Shown one piece after another: positions 31,356-39,033 of a stretch of DNA of 64,000 bases. The stretch covers positions 247,203 to 311,202 of the forward strand of contig NZ_BNBZ01000006.1 of the NCBI RefSeq assembly GCF_014656215.1. The letters are read 5' to 3'. The DNA comes from Streptomyces zaomyceticus (GTDB taxonomy: Bacteria; Actinomycetota; Actinomycetes; Streptomycetales; Streptomycetaceae). Under the pieces are notes generated by a model. It worked only from the letters and a program-made list of their open reading frames with translations. It was not told the origin of the DNA and did no database searches. The first letter of the stretch is position 1; the number at the start of each line of letters is the position of its first letter. The position numbers and the translations under genes are program-made.

Positions 31356-32855
31356 CTAGTCGCGGACCGAGACCTTCTCGGGCGAGCCCTCGGGCACGGT
31401 GGAGCGTGCCACCACGACCGAGGCCCCGTCGCCCCGCAGCCGCTGCTTCCGGAGCCCCGGCAGGGTGATGAGAAGTCCGGCCAGGGCGATGACCGTGACC
31501 ACGGCGAGGCCGGGGCGGTAGGCGTCCAGGGTCGCCTGCGGGGAGGAGGCCCCCGCGCTGCCGTCCGCCGTGATCACGGCGGTGATGACGGCGAGGAACA
31601 GGGCGCCGCCGACCTGGATCGAGGTGTTGAGCAGTCCCGAAACCATGCCCTGCTCGTGGTCGTCCACCCCGTTGGTGGCCTGGATGTTCAGCGAGGGGAA
31701 CACCAGCGCGCACGCCGCGCCGAGCAGCAGCATCGACGGCAGGATGACGGCGGCGTACTGCGGGGTGAGGGAGATTCGCAGGAAGAGCGCGTACGCGACG
31801 ACCAGCAGTGTGAAGCCGACGGCGATCACCCGGGGGGTGCCGAAGCGGTCGACGATCCCGCCGATCTTCGTGGAGGAGAGCGCCACGAGCACACCGGCGG
31901 GGAGGAAGGCGAGGGCCGTCTGGAGCGCCGACCAGTGGAGCAGGGACTGCATGTACTGGGTCACGATGAACTGGAAGGCGACGTACGAGCCGAAGAACGC
32001 GGCCGCGCCGAGCTGGGCCCGGACCTGGGAGCCGGAGCGCAGCACCCCGAGCCGTACGAGGGGGCTCGCGCTCCGCCGTTCGATCAGGACGAAGGAGACG
32101 AGCAGGGCGGCGGCGACCAGGAAGGACAGCAGCGTGCGGGCGGAGGTCCAGCCCGCCTCCGGGGCCTGGACGACGGTGAAGACGAGCAGCAGCATCGCCG
32201 CCGTGCCGGTGACGGCTCCCGGCAGGTCGTAGCCGCCGGAGGAGTTCTCGCGCGGGCTGTGCGGGATGAGGCGCAGGGCGAAGACGAGGGCGACGAGGGC
32301 GACGGGCGCGGGGAGCAGCATCGTCCAGCGCCAGCTCAGCTCGGTGAGGAGTCCGGAGAGGACCAGGCCCATGGAGAAGCCGGTGGCGGCGCAGGTGGTG
32401 TAGATGGACAGGGCCCGGTTGCGCTGCGGGCCTTCCTTGAACGTCGTGGTGATGATCGACAGGCCGGCGGGGGCGGTGAAGGCGGCGCTCAGGCCCTTGA
32501 TGAACCGGCTGGCGATCAGCAGCGGCCCGGAGTCGACGAGCCCGCCGAGCAGGGAGGCGAGCGCGAACACGGCGAGGGCGACGAGGAAGACCCGCCGTCG
32601 GCCGAGGAGGTCCGCCGCACGGCCGCCGAGGAGCAGCAGTCCGCCGTAGCCGAGGATGTAGCCGCTCACGATCCACTGGAGGGTGGCGGTGGAGAGGCCG
32701 AGGTCGGTGGCGATCGAGGGCAGGGCGACGCCGACCATGGAGACGTCGAGCGCGTCGAGGAACATCGCGGCGCAGAGCACGAGCAGGGTGCCCCAGAGAC
32801 GCGGACTCCAGCGTTCCTGGACGGAGTTGGGTGCGTCGGTGAGCGGAGAGGTCAT
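31356..32855 (-). CDS. MFS drug exporter, DHA2 (14-helix) family
   Basis: A 499-residue transporter with about 14 membrane helices. The DHA2 signatures are LDVSMVGVALPSIATDLGLSTATLQWIVSGYILGYGGLLLLGGRAADLLGRRRVFL (motif D1 and motif A) and the helix-5 Gly-rich GFSMGLVLSGLLT (motif C). It probably exports hydrophobic drugs in exchange for protons. The ATG at 32855 gives the family length. It is divergent from a MarR regulator with nested palindromes between them, a standard repressor-exporter arrangement. Confidence 0.93.
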   Translation of the reverse strand: MTSPLTDAPNSVQERWSPRLWGTLLVLCAAMFLDALDVSMVGVALPSIATDLGLSTATLQWIVSGYILGYGGLLLLGGRAADLLGRRRVFLVALAVFALASLLGGLVDSGPLLIASRFIKGLSAAFTAPAGLSIITTTFKEGPQRNRALSIYTTCAATGFSMGLVLSGLLTELSWRWTMLLPAPVALVALVFALRLIPHSPRENSSGGYDLPGAVTGTAAMLLLVFTVVQAPEAGWTSARTLLSFLVAAALLVSFVLIERRSASPLVRLGVLRSGSQVRAQLGAAAFFGSYVAFQFIVTQYMQSLLHWSALQTALAFLPAGVLVALSSTKIGGIVDRFGTPRVIAVGFTLLVVAYALFLRISLTPQYAAVILPSMLLLGAACALVFPSLNIQATNGVDDHEQGMVSGLLNTSIQVGGALFLAVITAVITADGSAGASSPQATLDAYRPGLAVVTVIALAGLLITLPGLRKQRLRGDGASVVVARSTVPEGSPEKVSVRD

Positions 32856-32876
32856 GAGCAGCACGGTACATGCGCA

Positions 32877-32900
32877 TGCATTGAATGCAAGTGCATTTAA
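32877..32900. promoter_or_regulatory. MarR-type operator between MFS and MarR genes
   Basis: Overlapping palindromes TGCATT-G-AATGCA (32877-32889) and TTGAATGCA-AG-TGCATTTAA (32881-32900, one mismatch) have the AT-rich TTGCAT-like form of MarR operators. They are set between the divergent starts, immediately upstream of the TAACGT -10 of the marR-type gene. Confidence 0.75.
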
Positions 32901-32930
32901 TTCTTGTGCAACAAAAGGGGTCGCTTCTGC

Positions 32931-32936
32931 TAACGT
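32931..32936 (+). promoter_or_regulatory. -10 box TAACGT for the MarR gene
   Basis: TAACGT lies six bases before the ATG at 32943; no ribosome site is present, which suggests a leaderless mRNA. Confidence 0.5.
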
Positions 32937-32942
32937 GCGGTC

Positions 32943-33341
32943 ATGGCAGCGAACAAGTCCGAACGCGCGCTCGTGGACGAGTGGCGTGACGTCCTCGCCC
33001 TGCACGCCCGTACGACCTGTGAGCTCGACCGGGCGCTCCATCCGTACGGACTCGGTGCCAGCGACTTCGAGGTTCTCGACGTGCTCGCCGAGGGCGCGGC
33101 GGAGGACGGCCCGGCGTCCTGGCGCGTCCAGGAGCTGGCCGGGCGGGTCCATCTCAGCCAGAGCGCCCTGTCCCGACTGGTCGCACGCCTGGAGAAGGAC
33201 GGCCTGGTCCTGCGGGGGATGTGCCCCGAGGACCGGCGCGGTGTCCAGGTGAAGGTGACGGAGAAGGGCCTCGCCCGTCATGCCGAGGTGCGCCCGCTCC
33301 AGCGGGACGTCCTGACCCGGATGCTGGACGGGACGGCCTGA
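32943..33341 (+). CDS. MarR family transcriptional regulator
   Basis: A 132-residue winged-helix regulator. WRVQELAGRVHLSQSALSRLVARLEKDGLVLRGMCPEDRRGVQVKVTEKG is the MarR recognition helix and wing with the conserved Asp-Arg. It is short of the family's usual C-terminal dimerisation helix (ends at LTRMLDGTA), but intact in register. It most likely represses the divergent DHA2 exporter and itself through the palindromes at 32877-32900. Ligand unknown. Confidence 0.93.
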   Translation: MAANKSERALVDEWRDVLALHARTTCELDRALHPYGLGASDFEVLDVLAEGAAEDGPASWRVQELAGRVHLSQSALSRLVARLEKDGLVLRGMCPEDRRGVQVKVTEKGLARHAEVRPLQRDVLTRMLDGTA

Positions 33342-33359
33342 CGGGTCGGAGACCCGGGA

Positions 33360-34202
33360 TCAGCCGATCCCGGAGGTCTCGTGCCACAGCCGTGCGACCT
33401 CCGCGTCGCCGGTGAGCGTCACGGAGCCGGCGGGTCGCGTGGAACCGGCGGGCGTCACGGGCCCGGTGGGTGCCACGGCCCCGGTGGGCCGCACGGACCC
33501 GGCGGGTGCCAGGGGTCCCGCGGGCAGCCGGTTCCACAAGGTCAGGTACACCAGGTCGGCCGGCCCGCTCAGCTCCGTGTCCGCGTCCGGCGCGGCGACC
33601 CGGTGATCGACCCGCTCCGCCCGGGGCGGCTCCGTCGCCGAGAGCCGTACGAGCCAGTCGTCGCCGGTGTCCGTCGCCCGTACCCGCAGGATCCGCGGCC
33701 CTGCCGTACGTACCCGGCTGCTGTCCCGGCCGTGGAGCAGGCACAGCAACTCGTCGATGCCGTCGGCCGCGAGCGCCGGGTCGACCCGCCCCGGGCCGCT
33801 CGGGAGGGCCGACTCCGCGTCCGCGCGGTGGACGGTGGTCTCGTGCGCCTGCCGCCGCGCCCAGAAGGCGAGGGGCGAGGGCGCCGGGAGGAAGGTCCAG
33901 CACACGAGGTCCTCGGGCGCCGCGCGCAGGGCGGCGACCAGCCCCGTGTGTCCTTCTCGGTAGTACGCGAGCAGCTCCTCGCCGTCGAGCTCCGTCTCGG
34001 CGGCGCCCGGTTCGTACGAGGTGCGTGGCCGGACCACGGTCTCCGTGGCCCAGCGATGCACCATCGAGGTGTGCCGCAGGAGGTCCCGGACCCGCCACCC
34101 CGGACAGGTGGGCACCTCCGCGTCCGGCCCGGCGGCGGCCGCCGCCTCCGCGAGCGAGCTGCCGGCGGTCTCCACCGCGTCGAGGTACTCCGCGATCTTC
34201 AT
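33360..34202 (-). CDS. Maleylpyruvate isomerase-type (mycothiol-dependent DinB-like) protein
   Basis: A 280-residue protein of the mycothiol-dependent maleylpyruvate isomerase family: N-terminal metal-binding bundle with VPTCPGWRVRDLLRHTSMVHRWA and RRQAHETTVHRADAESAL (His/Glu ligands), then an SCP2-like C-terminal domain (RILRVRATDTGDDWLVRLSA, LSGPADLVYLTLWNRLPAG). The C-terminal domain is interrupted by about 36 residues of Pro/Thr-Gly/Ser repeats before its last strand-helix, encoded by an 18-bp tandem repeat. ATG at 34202 after GGGGGAAG; an ATG at 34223 is possible. Thiol-transferase role inferred; substrate unknown. Confidence 0.85.
   Translation of the reverse strand: MKIAEYLDAVETAGSSLAEAAAAAGPDAEVPTCPGWRVRDLLRHTSMVHRWATETVVRPRTSYEPGAAETELDGEELLAYYREGHTGLVAALRAAPEDLVCWTFLPAPSPLAFWARRQAHETTVHRADAESALPSGPGRVDPALAADGIDELLCLLHGRDSSRVRTAGPRILRVRATDTGDDWLVRLSATEPPRAERVDHRVAAPDADTELSGPADLVYLTLWNRLPAGPLAPAGSVRPTGAVAPTGPVTPAGSTRPAGSVTLTGDAEVARLWHETSGIG
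33418..33525. repeat. 18-bp in-frame tandem repeat, six units
   Basis: Six 18-bp units, such as GTCACGGAGCCGGCGGGT, each encode a six-residue turn of the form PAGSVR, PTGAVA or PTGPVT inside the maleylpyruvate-isomerase-like gene. The reading frame is kept throughout. Confidence 0.85.
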
Positions 34203-34260
34203 GCTTCCCCCGGTCGTCTCCATGGGGCGGATTCTCGCAGTCGTCGAGCGGGTCCGGCGC

Positions 34261-35487
34261 TCAATTCGCCTGTGGCGCTCCGGCGTTCCGTGCCCAGTAG
34301 CCCATCGCGGCGGCACCGGCGGCGAGCGCCGCGACCGTCGTGAGTGCCACCGGCAGGGAGAACCAGTCGGCCAGGAATCCGATGGACGGCGGGCCGAGCA
34401 GCATCCCTCCGTAGCCGAGCGTGGAGGCCGTCGCCACACCGCCGGGACCGGCGACGGCGCCCGCGCGGGCCACGGCGACGGGGAAGATGTTGGCGAGACC
34501 CAGGCCGGTGATCGCGAAGCCCAGCAGCGTGGCCCAGACGGTGGGCGCGAGCGCGCCGAGCAGCATGCCGACGGAGGCCGTCGCACCGCCCAGGACGAGG
34601 GTCCGGGTCTGGCCGAGGCGTTCGAGCAGGGCGGTGCCGGAGAGGCGTCCGGCGGTCATGGTCAGTGCGAAGACGGAGTACCCGGCGGCGGCCACGCCGG
34701 GATGTGCGTCGAGATCCTGTTCCAGGTGCAGCGCGCCCCAGTCGGCGAGAGCCCCCTCGCCGTAGGCCGTGCAGAGCGCGATCACCCCGAAGACCAGCAC
34801 CGTACGGCGGGCTCCGCCCGGGGTCACGCGCTCCGTGTCCCGTACCGGTGCGAGGGACTCGGGAGGCGCGGGCGAGGGGTGGCGCAGGAGTACGGGCCCG
34901 GCGACGGCCGTCAGGGCCAGGCCGACGACGGTCAGGCCCAGCAGGTGGGCGGTCGGGGACAGGCCGCCGGCGAGCAGTCCGCCGAGGCCCGCGCCGATCA
35001 TGCCGCCGAGGCTGAAGGCGGCGTGGAAGCTGGGCATCACCGGACGCCGGAGCGCGGTCACGAGATCGACGGCGGCGCTGTTCATGGCGACGTTGATCCC
35101 GCCGTACGCGGCGCCGAAGACGAGCAGGACGAGGCCGAGGGCGAGCGGGGACCGGGTGAGCGCCGGCAGGGCGACGGACAGGGACAGCAGTACGGCGGTG
35201 GCGACGGTGACGGCGTGGGAGCCGTGGCGCCGGCAGAGCCGGCCGGTCAGCGTCATGGTGATGACGGCGCCGGCGGACACCCCGAGAAGGGCGAGGCCGA
35301 GGTCACCGGCCGAGGCGCCGGTCTGCTGCTTGACGGCGGGAATCCGGACGACCCAGCCGGCGAACAGGAAGCCGTCGAGGGCGAAGAAGAGGGTCAGGGC
35401 GAAGCGGAGGCGGGACAGGGAGTGGGTGGCGGTGTCTCCGCCGGAGCCCCCCGGTACGACCGTCCGTACTTTGTTTAGTAGCGGCAC
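34261..35487 (-). CDS. MFS transporter
   Basis: A 408-residue 12-helix transporter. FALDGFLFAGWVVRIPAVKQQTG, GAAYGGINVAMNSAAVDLV and ADWGALHLEQDL resemble the MFS group that includes YbjJ-like and fucose/sugar permease-like proteins. The start is a GTG at 35487 placed six bases from a good promoter (TTGATT-N18-TATCCT); the longer frame upstream is Arg/Gly-rich repeat translation and is rejected. It is divergent from a ROK regulator, and an ACTTTGT/ACAAACT inverted repeat covers its start codon. A sugar or sugar-like substrate is inferred from that context. Confidence 0.9.
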   Translation of the reverse strand: MPLLNKVRTVVPGGSGGDTATHSLSRLRFALTLFFALDGFLFAGWVVRIPAVKQQTGASAGDLGLALLGVSAGAVITMTLTGRLCRRHGSHAVTVATAVLLSLSVALPALTRSPLALGLVLLVFGAAYGGINVAMNSAAVDLVTALRRPVMPSFHAAFSLGGMIGAGLGGLLAGGLSPTAHLLGLTVVGLALTAVAGPVLLRHPSPAPPESLAPVRDTERVTPGGARRTVLVFGVIALCTAYGEGALADWGALHLEQDLDAHPGVAAAGYSVFALTMTAGRLSGTALLERLGQTRTLVLGGATASVGMLLGALAPTVWATLLGFAITGLGLANIFPVAVARAGAVAGPGGVATASTLGYGGMLLGPPSIGFLADWFSLPVALTTVAALAAGAAAMGYWARNAGAPQAN

Positions 35488-35492
35488 AAACT
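35468..35492. promoter_or_regulatory. ROK-type operator over the MFS start codon
   Basis: ACTTTGT (35468-35474) and ACAAACT (35486-35492) form a 7-bp inverted repeat with one mismatch and an 11-bp spacer. The TTTGT/ACAAA arms match XylR/NagC-type ROK regulator sites. The site covers the GTG start of the MFS gene (35487-35485), so binding would block transcription just after initiation. Confidence 0.6.
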
Positions 35493-35493
35493 C

Positions 35494-35523
35494 AGGATAG
35501 GGGTCACCGGCGGATGCAATCAA
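35494..35523 (-). promoter_or_regulatory. Promoter of the MFS gene
   Basis: On the minus strand TTGATT (35523-35518), an 18-bp spacer and TATCCT (35499-35494) lie six bases before the GTG at 35487. The message should be leaderless. Confidence 0.65.
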
Positions 35524-35559
35524 GCGGGCGAGGCGCATCGGGCGGGAACGACGGCCTGC

Positions 35560-35710
35560 CCCGGCACCGCTCGACTCGCCCCGGCACCGTTCGACGCGAG
35601 CCCGGTCCCGCTCGACGCGCCCCGGCCCCGCCGCCACCGTGCTCGACGCGCCCCGGTCCTGCTCCACTGGCTCCGGTCCTGCTGGACCCGCCCGGTCCCG
35701 CTCGACCCGA
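35560..35710. repeat. Imperfect 18-22-bp repeats upstream of the ROK regulator
   Basis: About seven degenerate units of the type CCCGGTCCCGCTCGACGCG follow one another in the 337-bp gap between the divergent MFS and ROK genes. No gene is seen in the gap; its open frames are Arg/Pro/Ser repeat translation. Confidence 0.6.
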
Positions 35711-35824
35711 CCGCCCCCGCCCTCTCGCGACCTCGATCCGCCACGACCGGCCGAGAGCCGCCGGGCCGTCGCCCGACCCCGCCCCGGCATCACCCGACCC
35801 CTCGATCATGGGAGACTCCACCCC

Positions 35825-37051
35825 ATGAACGGCAAGGCGACGACGACCCGGACACGGCTGGACAGGGGGCGCAACGCGCTCGGCCCCGCACTGGAACTGG
35901 TGCACACGGGCAGGGCGCCGACCCGAGCGGTCCTCACCGCCGAACTCGGCGTCACCCGGGCCACCGCCGGCGCGGTCGCCGCCGAACTGGAGGCCCTCGG
36001 CCTCATCCGCGTCGACTCCAACCCCGGCGCCGCCGCCGGCTCCCAGGGACGCCCCTCGCACCGCCTCGCCGTCGACGAGAAGGGCCCCGTCGCCCTCGCC
36101 GCCCAGGTCCACGCCGACGGCTTCCGTGCCGCCCTCGTCGGTCTCGGCGGCACCATCGTGGCCACCGCCCCCGGCTGTGTCACCGTCTCCGCTGACCCCG
36201 CCCAGGTCCTCGGCGCCGTCGTCGACGCCGGAGCGGCACTGCTCCGGGAGAGCGGCCGCCGCTGCGTCGGCGCGGGACTCGCCGCCCCCTCGGCCGTGGC
36301 CGAACCGGAGGGCACCGCGCTCAACCCGCTGCACCTCGCCTGGCCCGCCGGAGCGCAGGTGCGGGAGATCTTCGCCGAGCGGGTACGGGCCGCGGGCATC
36401 GAGGGCCCCGCCTTCACCGGCAACGACGTGAACCTCGCCGCCCTCGCCGAGCACCGGCACGGCGCGGGGCGCGGCGCCCGGGACCTGCTCTGCGTGGCCA
36501 CCGGCCACCGCGGCGTCGGCGGCGCGCTCGTCCTCGACGGCCGCCTTCACACCGGCAGCGCGGGCCTCGCCCTGGAGGTCGGCCATCTCACGGTGAACCC
36601 GGAGGGCCGCCCCTGCCACTGCGGCAGCCGCGGCTGCCTGGACGTCGAGACCGACCCGCTCGCCTTCCTCACGGTCGCGGGCCGCGCCCCCGGACCCGAG
36701 GTCTCGCTGCTCCAGCAGTCCCGTGACCTGCTGCGCACCAGCCCCGATGACCCGGGTGTCCGGGTCGCCGTGGGGGAGCTGATCGACCGTCTGGGGCTGG
36801 GCCTGGCCGGGCTGGTGAACATTCTCAACCCGGACCGGATCATCCTCGGCGGCCTCCACCGCGAGCTCCTCGACGCGGACCCCGAGCGTCTCCGCGCGGT
36901 CGTCGCCGACCGCAGCCTCTGGGGCCGCAGCGGCGGCGTGCCGATCCTCCCCTGCACCCTGGACCACAACAGTCTCGTCGGTGCCGCGGAGCTGGCGTGG
37001 CAGCCGGTCCTCGACGACCCGCTGGCGGCGCTGAGCCGCGAGCGGGTCTGA
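35825..37051 (+). CDS. ROK family transcriptional regulator
   Basis: A 408-residue NagC/XylR-type protein: N-terminal winged helix (TRAVLTAELGVTRATAGAVAAELEALGLIRVD, about 33-65), then a ROK sugar-binding domain with FTGNDVNLAALAE, ATGHRGVGGALVLDGRL, LEVGHLTVNP and the zinc motif PCHCGSRGCLDVE. The glycine-rich phosphate motif near the start of the ROK domain is degenerate (ALVGLGGTIV), as expected for a regulator rather than a kinase. ATG at 35825. It likely controls the divergent MFS gene through the operator at 35468-35492, responding to a sugar. Confidence 0.93.
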   Translation: MNGKATTTRTRLDRGRNALGPALELVHTGRAPTRAVLTAELGVTRATAGAVAAELEALGLIRVDSNPGAAAGSQGRPSHRLAVDEKGPVALAAQVHADGFRAALVGLGGTIVATAPGCVTVSADPAQVLGAVVDAGAALLRESGRRCVGAGLAAPSAVAEPEGTALNPLHLAWPAGAQVREIFAERVRAAGIEGPAFTGNDVNLAALAEHRHGAGRGARDLLCVATGHRGVGGALVLDGRLHTGSAGLALEVGHLTVNPEGRPCHCGSRGCLDVETDPLAFLTVAGRAPGPEVSLLQQSRDLLRTSPDDPGVRVAVGELIDRLGLGLAGLVNILNPDRIILGGLHRELLDADPERLRAVVADRSLWGRSGGVPILPCTLDHNSLVGAAELAWQPVLDDPLAALSRERV

Positions 37052-37064
37052 GCCCGGACCTCCC

Positions 37065-37113
37065 GCTCACCCTGCGGATCGGCGTGCCCCTCGCTCACCC
37101 CTGCGGATCGGCG
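37065..37113. repeat. 28-bp tandem duplication at the 3' end of the SRPBCC gene
   Basis: GCTCACC(C)CTGCGGATCGGCG occurs at 37065-37084 and 37093-37113. The second copy encodes the last residues and stop of the SRPBCC gene; the first lies just beyond it, as if the gene end had been duplicated in place. Confidence 0.8.
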
Positions 37114-37568
37114 CGGCCCTCGACCAGTGCGGCGAGCCGGTCCAGGGCCGTCCGGGTGCCCGCCTCGTTGTCGGCGGGAGGCACGGCGTCGGGCACCCCT
37201 TCGTGGACGAGGAGCACGTCCGTCCCGCCCTCCAGGGCGATCAGCGTGGTGGTGAGGGTCATGGGGCCCCGCAGCCCGGGGTCCTCCGTCTCGAACTCGG
37301 AGATCTCGACCACGCGTTCGTCGGGCAGCAGTTCCACGAAGCGCCCGTGGTACGTGTCCGTGTGCGCCCCCGACTTGCCGGTGCCGTCGGCCGTGTCGTA
37401 GGTCAGCGAGACGCGGAAGGTGCCCCCTTCGCGCGCGTCGAACTCGTGCACCTCGCAGGTCATTCCGTGCGGAACCCGCCAGCGCGCGACGGCCTCCGGG
37501 TCGAGAAGCGCCCGGTAGACGGCCGAGGGCGGGGCGTCGACATGACGGGACACGCGCGTGGTGTACAT
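37095..37568 (-). CDS. SRPBCC/AHSA1-like (START fold) protein
   Basis: A 157-residue single-domain protein: [30 protein letters not shown] at the start, REGGTFRVSLTYD and a C-terminal TALDRLAALVEG helix are the helix-grip fold of the Aha1/SRPBCC superfamily. Such proteins bind hydrophobic ligands; a role cannot be named. The ATG at 37568 is seven bases from a TAGCCT box, consistent with a leaderless mRNA. It is divergent from a methyltransferase gene, which also has a leaderless-type promoter. Confidence 0.9.
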   Translation of the reverse strand: MYTTRVSRHVDAPPSAVYRALLDPEAVARWRVPHGMTCEVHEFDAREGGTFRVSLTYDTADGTGKSGAHTDTYHGRFVELLPDERVVEISEFETEDPGLRGPMTLTTTLIALEGGTDVLLVHEGVPDAVPPADNEAGTRTALDRLAALVEGRADPQG

Positions 37569-37575
37569 CCCTCCC

Positions 37576-37581
37576 AGGCTA
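37576..37581 (-). promoter_or_regulatory. -10 box TAGCCT for the SRPBCC gene
   Basis: TAGCCT on the minus strand is seven bases from the ATG at 37568. The intervening GGGAGGG touches the start codon and is too close to be a ribosome site. Confidence 0.5.
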
Positions 37582-37679
37582 GGCGGTGTCCGGCGGCATC
37601 GCCTTCCCGACCGTGCGGGACACGGGCAGGGAGTCCCTCCGGCGGCGAAAATCTCTGGCCGGTGGAGCGGTGAACCCCG

Positions 37680-37685
37680 TAGCGT
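37680..37685 (+). promoter_or_regulatory. -10 box TAGCGT for the methyltransferase gene
   Basis: TAGCGT lies eight bases before the ATG at 37694 with only pyrimidines between, so the mRNA is probably leaderless. Confidence 0.55.
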
Positions 37686-37693
37686 TCCCCCTC

Positions 37694-38464
37694 ATGATCA
37701 CTTCCGAATCCGAGCTTCCCCCGCGTCTCGGCAGCCTCACCTTCCACAGCCCGCTCTCCGAGGCCCGGGCCACCCGCATCTTCGAGAGGCTCGCCGCCGC
37801 CGGGCCGGCCGACGTGCTCGACATCGGCTGCGGATGGGGCGAGTTGCTGCTCCGCGTGCTGGAGGCCGCCCCGGCGGCCAAGGGCGTGGGGATCGACATC
37901 AACGCCGAGGACCTGGCCCGTGGCCGTGCCCTCGCCGAGTCCCGTGGCCTCGGCGACCGGGTCGAGTTCGTGGAGGAGTCGGCGCTCGGTACCGACCGGG
38001 GACCCGTCGACGCGATCCTCTGTCTCGGGGCGAGCCAGGCCCTCTGCGACCCGGAGCAGCCGCACGAGCCCGCCGTCGCCCTGCGCGAACTGCGCCGCCT
38101 GGTCCGTCCCGGGGGCCGGGTCGTGCTGGGGGAGGGCTTCTGGGAGCGCAGTCCCACGGACAAGGAGCTCGCCGCGATGTGGCCCGGCGCGAGCGCGGAC
38201 GACCACCTGTCCCTCGGCGCCCTCGTCGACCTCGCGATCGAGGCGGGATTCCGGCCGGCGTGGATCGAGACGGCGGGCGTGGAGGAGTGGGAGGAGTTCG
38301 AGTCGGGCTACCGGTACGACACCGAGGTCTGGCTCGCCGCCCACCCGGACCACCCGCTCGCCGCGGAGACCCGGGAGCGCGTCGACCGGCAGCGCTCGAC
38401 CTGGCTGAACGGCTACCGGGGCGTTCTCGGCATCGCCTACCTGACGCTCGTCGCCGTGGCCTGA
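37694..38464 (+). CDS. Class I SAM-dependent methyltransferase
   Basis: A 256-residue methyltransferase. VLDIGCGWGELLLRVLEAAPAAKGVGIDIN is motif I with the acidic residue of the SAM site, DAILCLGASQAL is motif II, and LRPGG-like LVRPGGRVVLGEGFWER is motif III. Substrate unknown; the acidic C-terminal half (GVEEWEEFESGYRYDTEVWL) resembles small-molecule methyltransferases. The ATG at 37694 is chosen for its leaderless promoter; the frame extends upstream without support. Confidence 0.9.
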   Translation: MITSESELPPRLGSLTFHSPLSEARATRIFERLAAAGPADVLDIGCGWGELLLRVLEAAPAAKGVGIDINAEDLARGRALAESRGLGDRVEFVEESALGTDRGPVDAILCLGASQALCDPEQPHEPAVALRELRRLVRPGGRVVLGEGFWERSPTDKELAAMWPGASADDHLSLGALVDLAIEAGFRPAWIETAGVEEWEEFESGYRYDTEVWLAAHPDHPLAAETRERVDRQRSTWLNGYRGVLGIAYLTLVAVA

Positions 38465-38532
38465 TCCACCGTTCCCGGGGCCGACGGCCCACCCCGGACG
38501 GCCCGCCGGGCCGCCGGGCTCGGGTCACGTAC

Positions 38533-38645
38533 GTCCCGAGCCCCGGTTCGGCGCGGTCGTCCCGAGCCCCGGTTCAGCGGGGTGGCCCCGAGCCCCGTGC
38601 GGCGCGGTCGTCCCGGGCCCGGCTCACCACCGGCGTCCCGGGCCC
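38533..38645. repeat. 25-26-bp tandem repeat, about 4.5 units
   Basis: Units beginning GTCCCGAGCCCCGGTTC or variants start at 38533, 38559, 38585, 38610 and 38635. The array follows the methyltransferase stop by about 70 bp. Confidence 0.8.
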
Positions 38646-38680
38646 AAGTCACCCTGCCCCGGCGCGGACAGATGCAGCAC

Positions 38681-38716
38681 CCGGAAGCGCCCGCCCTCGT
38701 CGGCGGGCGCTTCCGG
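38681..38716. terminator. Perfect 15-bp stem hairpin
   Basis: CCGGAAGCGCCCGCC (38681-38695) and GGCGGGCGCTTCCGG (38702-38716) form a perfect stem with a six-base loop. It could terminate transcription from either side: the methyltransferase on the plus strand or the small membrane protein gene on the minus strand. Confidence 0.7.
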
Positions 38717-39033
38717 GTCCGCCCACAGGGTGAGGGTGGATGCTGTGGCGTTCCTCGCAGCCTTCGGTACTCCCGAGCCGCCCCCGCCCGCTCCTCGCTC
38801 TGGCGGTCCGCGCGGAGTCGACGTGGCGAGCTCTGGAGGTCGCGGAAGCCTGAGCGCGGGCGCCGCCCTGTATCGCGAGCGACACCGCGTCGACGAGGCC
38901 GGCAACCGGCCCGCGAAGAAGCCTGTGCCGACCGGCAACCGCAACCCGCTGGTCGAGAACCGCTACACATGGAGCGGTGATTGGGCTGATACATCGGAGG
39001 GGCAACCCGGCTGGGTCGCCCCTCGCGAAGGCA

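Larger units (their letters stand above)
38465..39033. other. Gene-poor interval with repeats and a strong hairpin
   Basis: About 570 bp without a convincing gene. It holds the 26-bp repeat array (38533-38645) and the hairpin at 38681-38716. The remaining 300 bp has open frames on both strands but none with recognisable domains, good ribosome sites or normal composition. Possibly remnants of a lost gene or element. Confidence 0.5.

Noticed and set aside
32856..33281. N-terminal extension of the DHA2 exporter into the MarR gene
   Set aside because: It would be antisense to the MarR gene and is not part of the 14-helix family length.
35488..35793. N-terminal extension of the second MFS transporter
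   Set aside because: It reads Arg/Gly/Ser-rich repeat sequence and runs through the promoter; the GTG at 35487 next to TATCCT is better.
38582..38980. A 132-codon plus-strand frame and overlapping minus-strand frames
   Set aside because: They translate the 26-bp repeat and hairpin and have no recognisable domain; kept only as a gene-poor interval.
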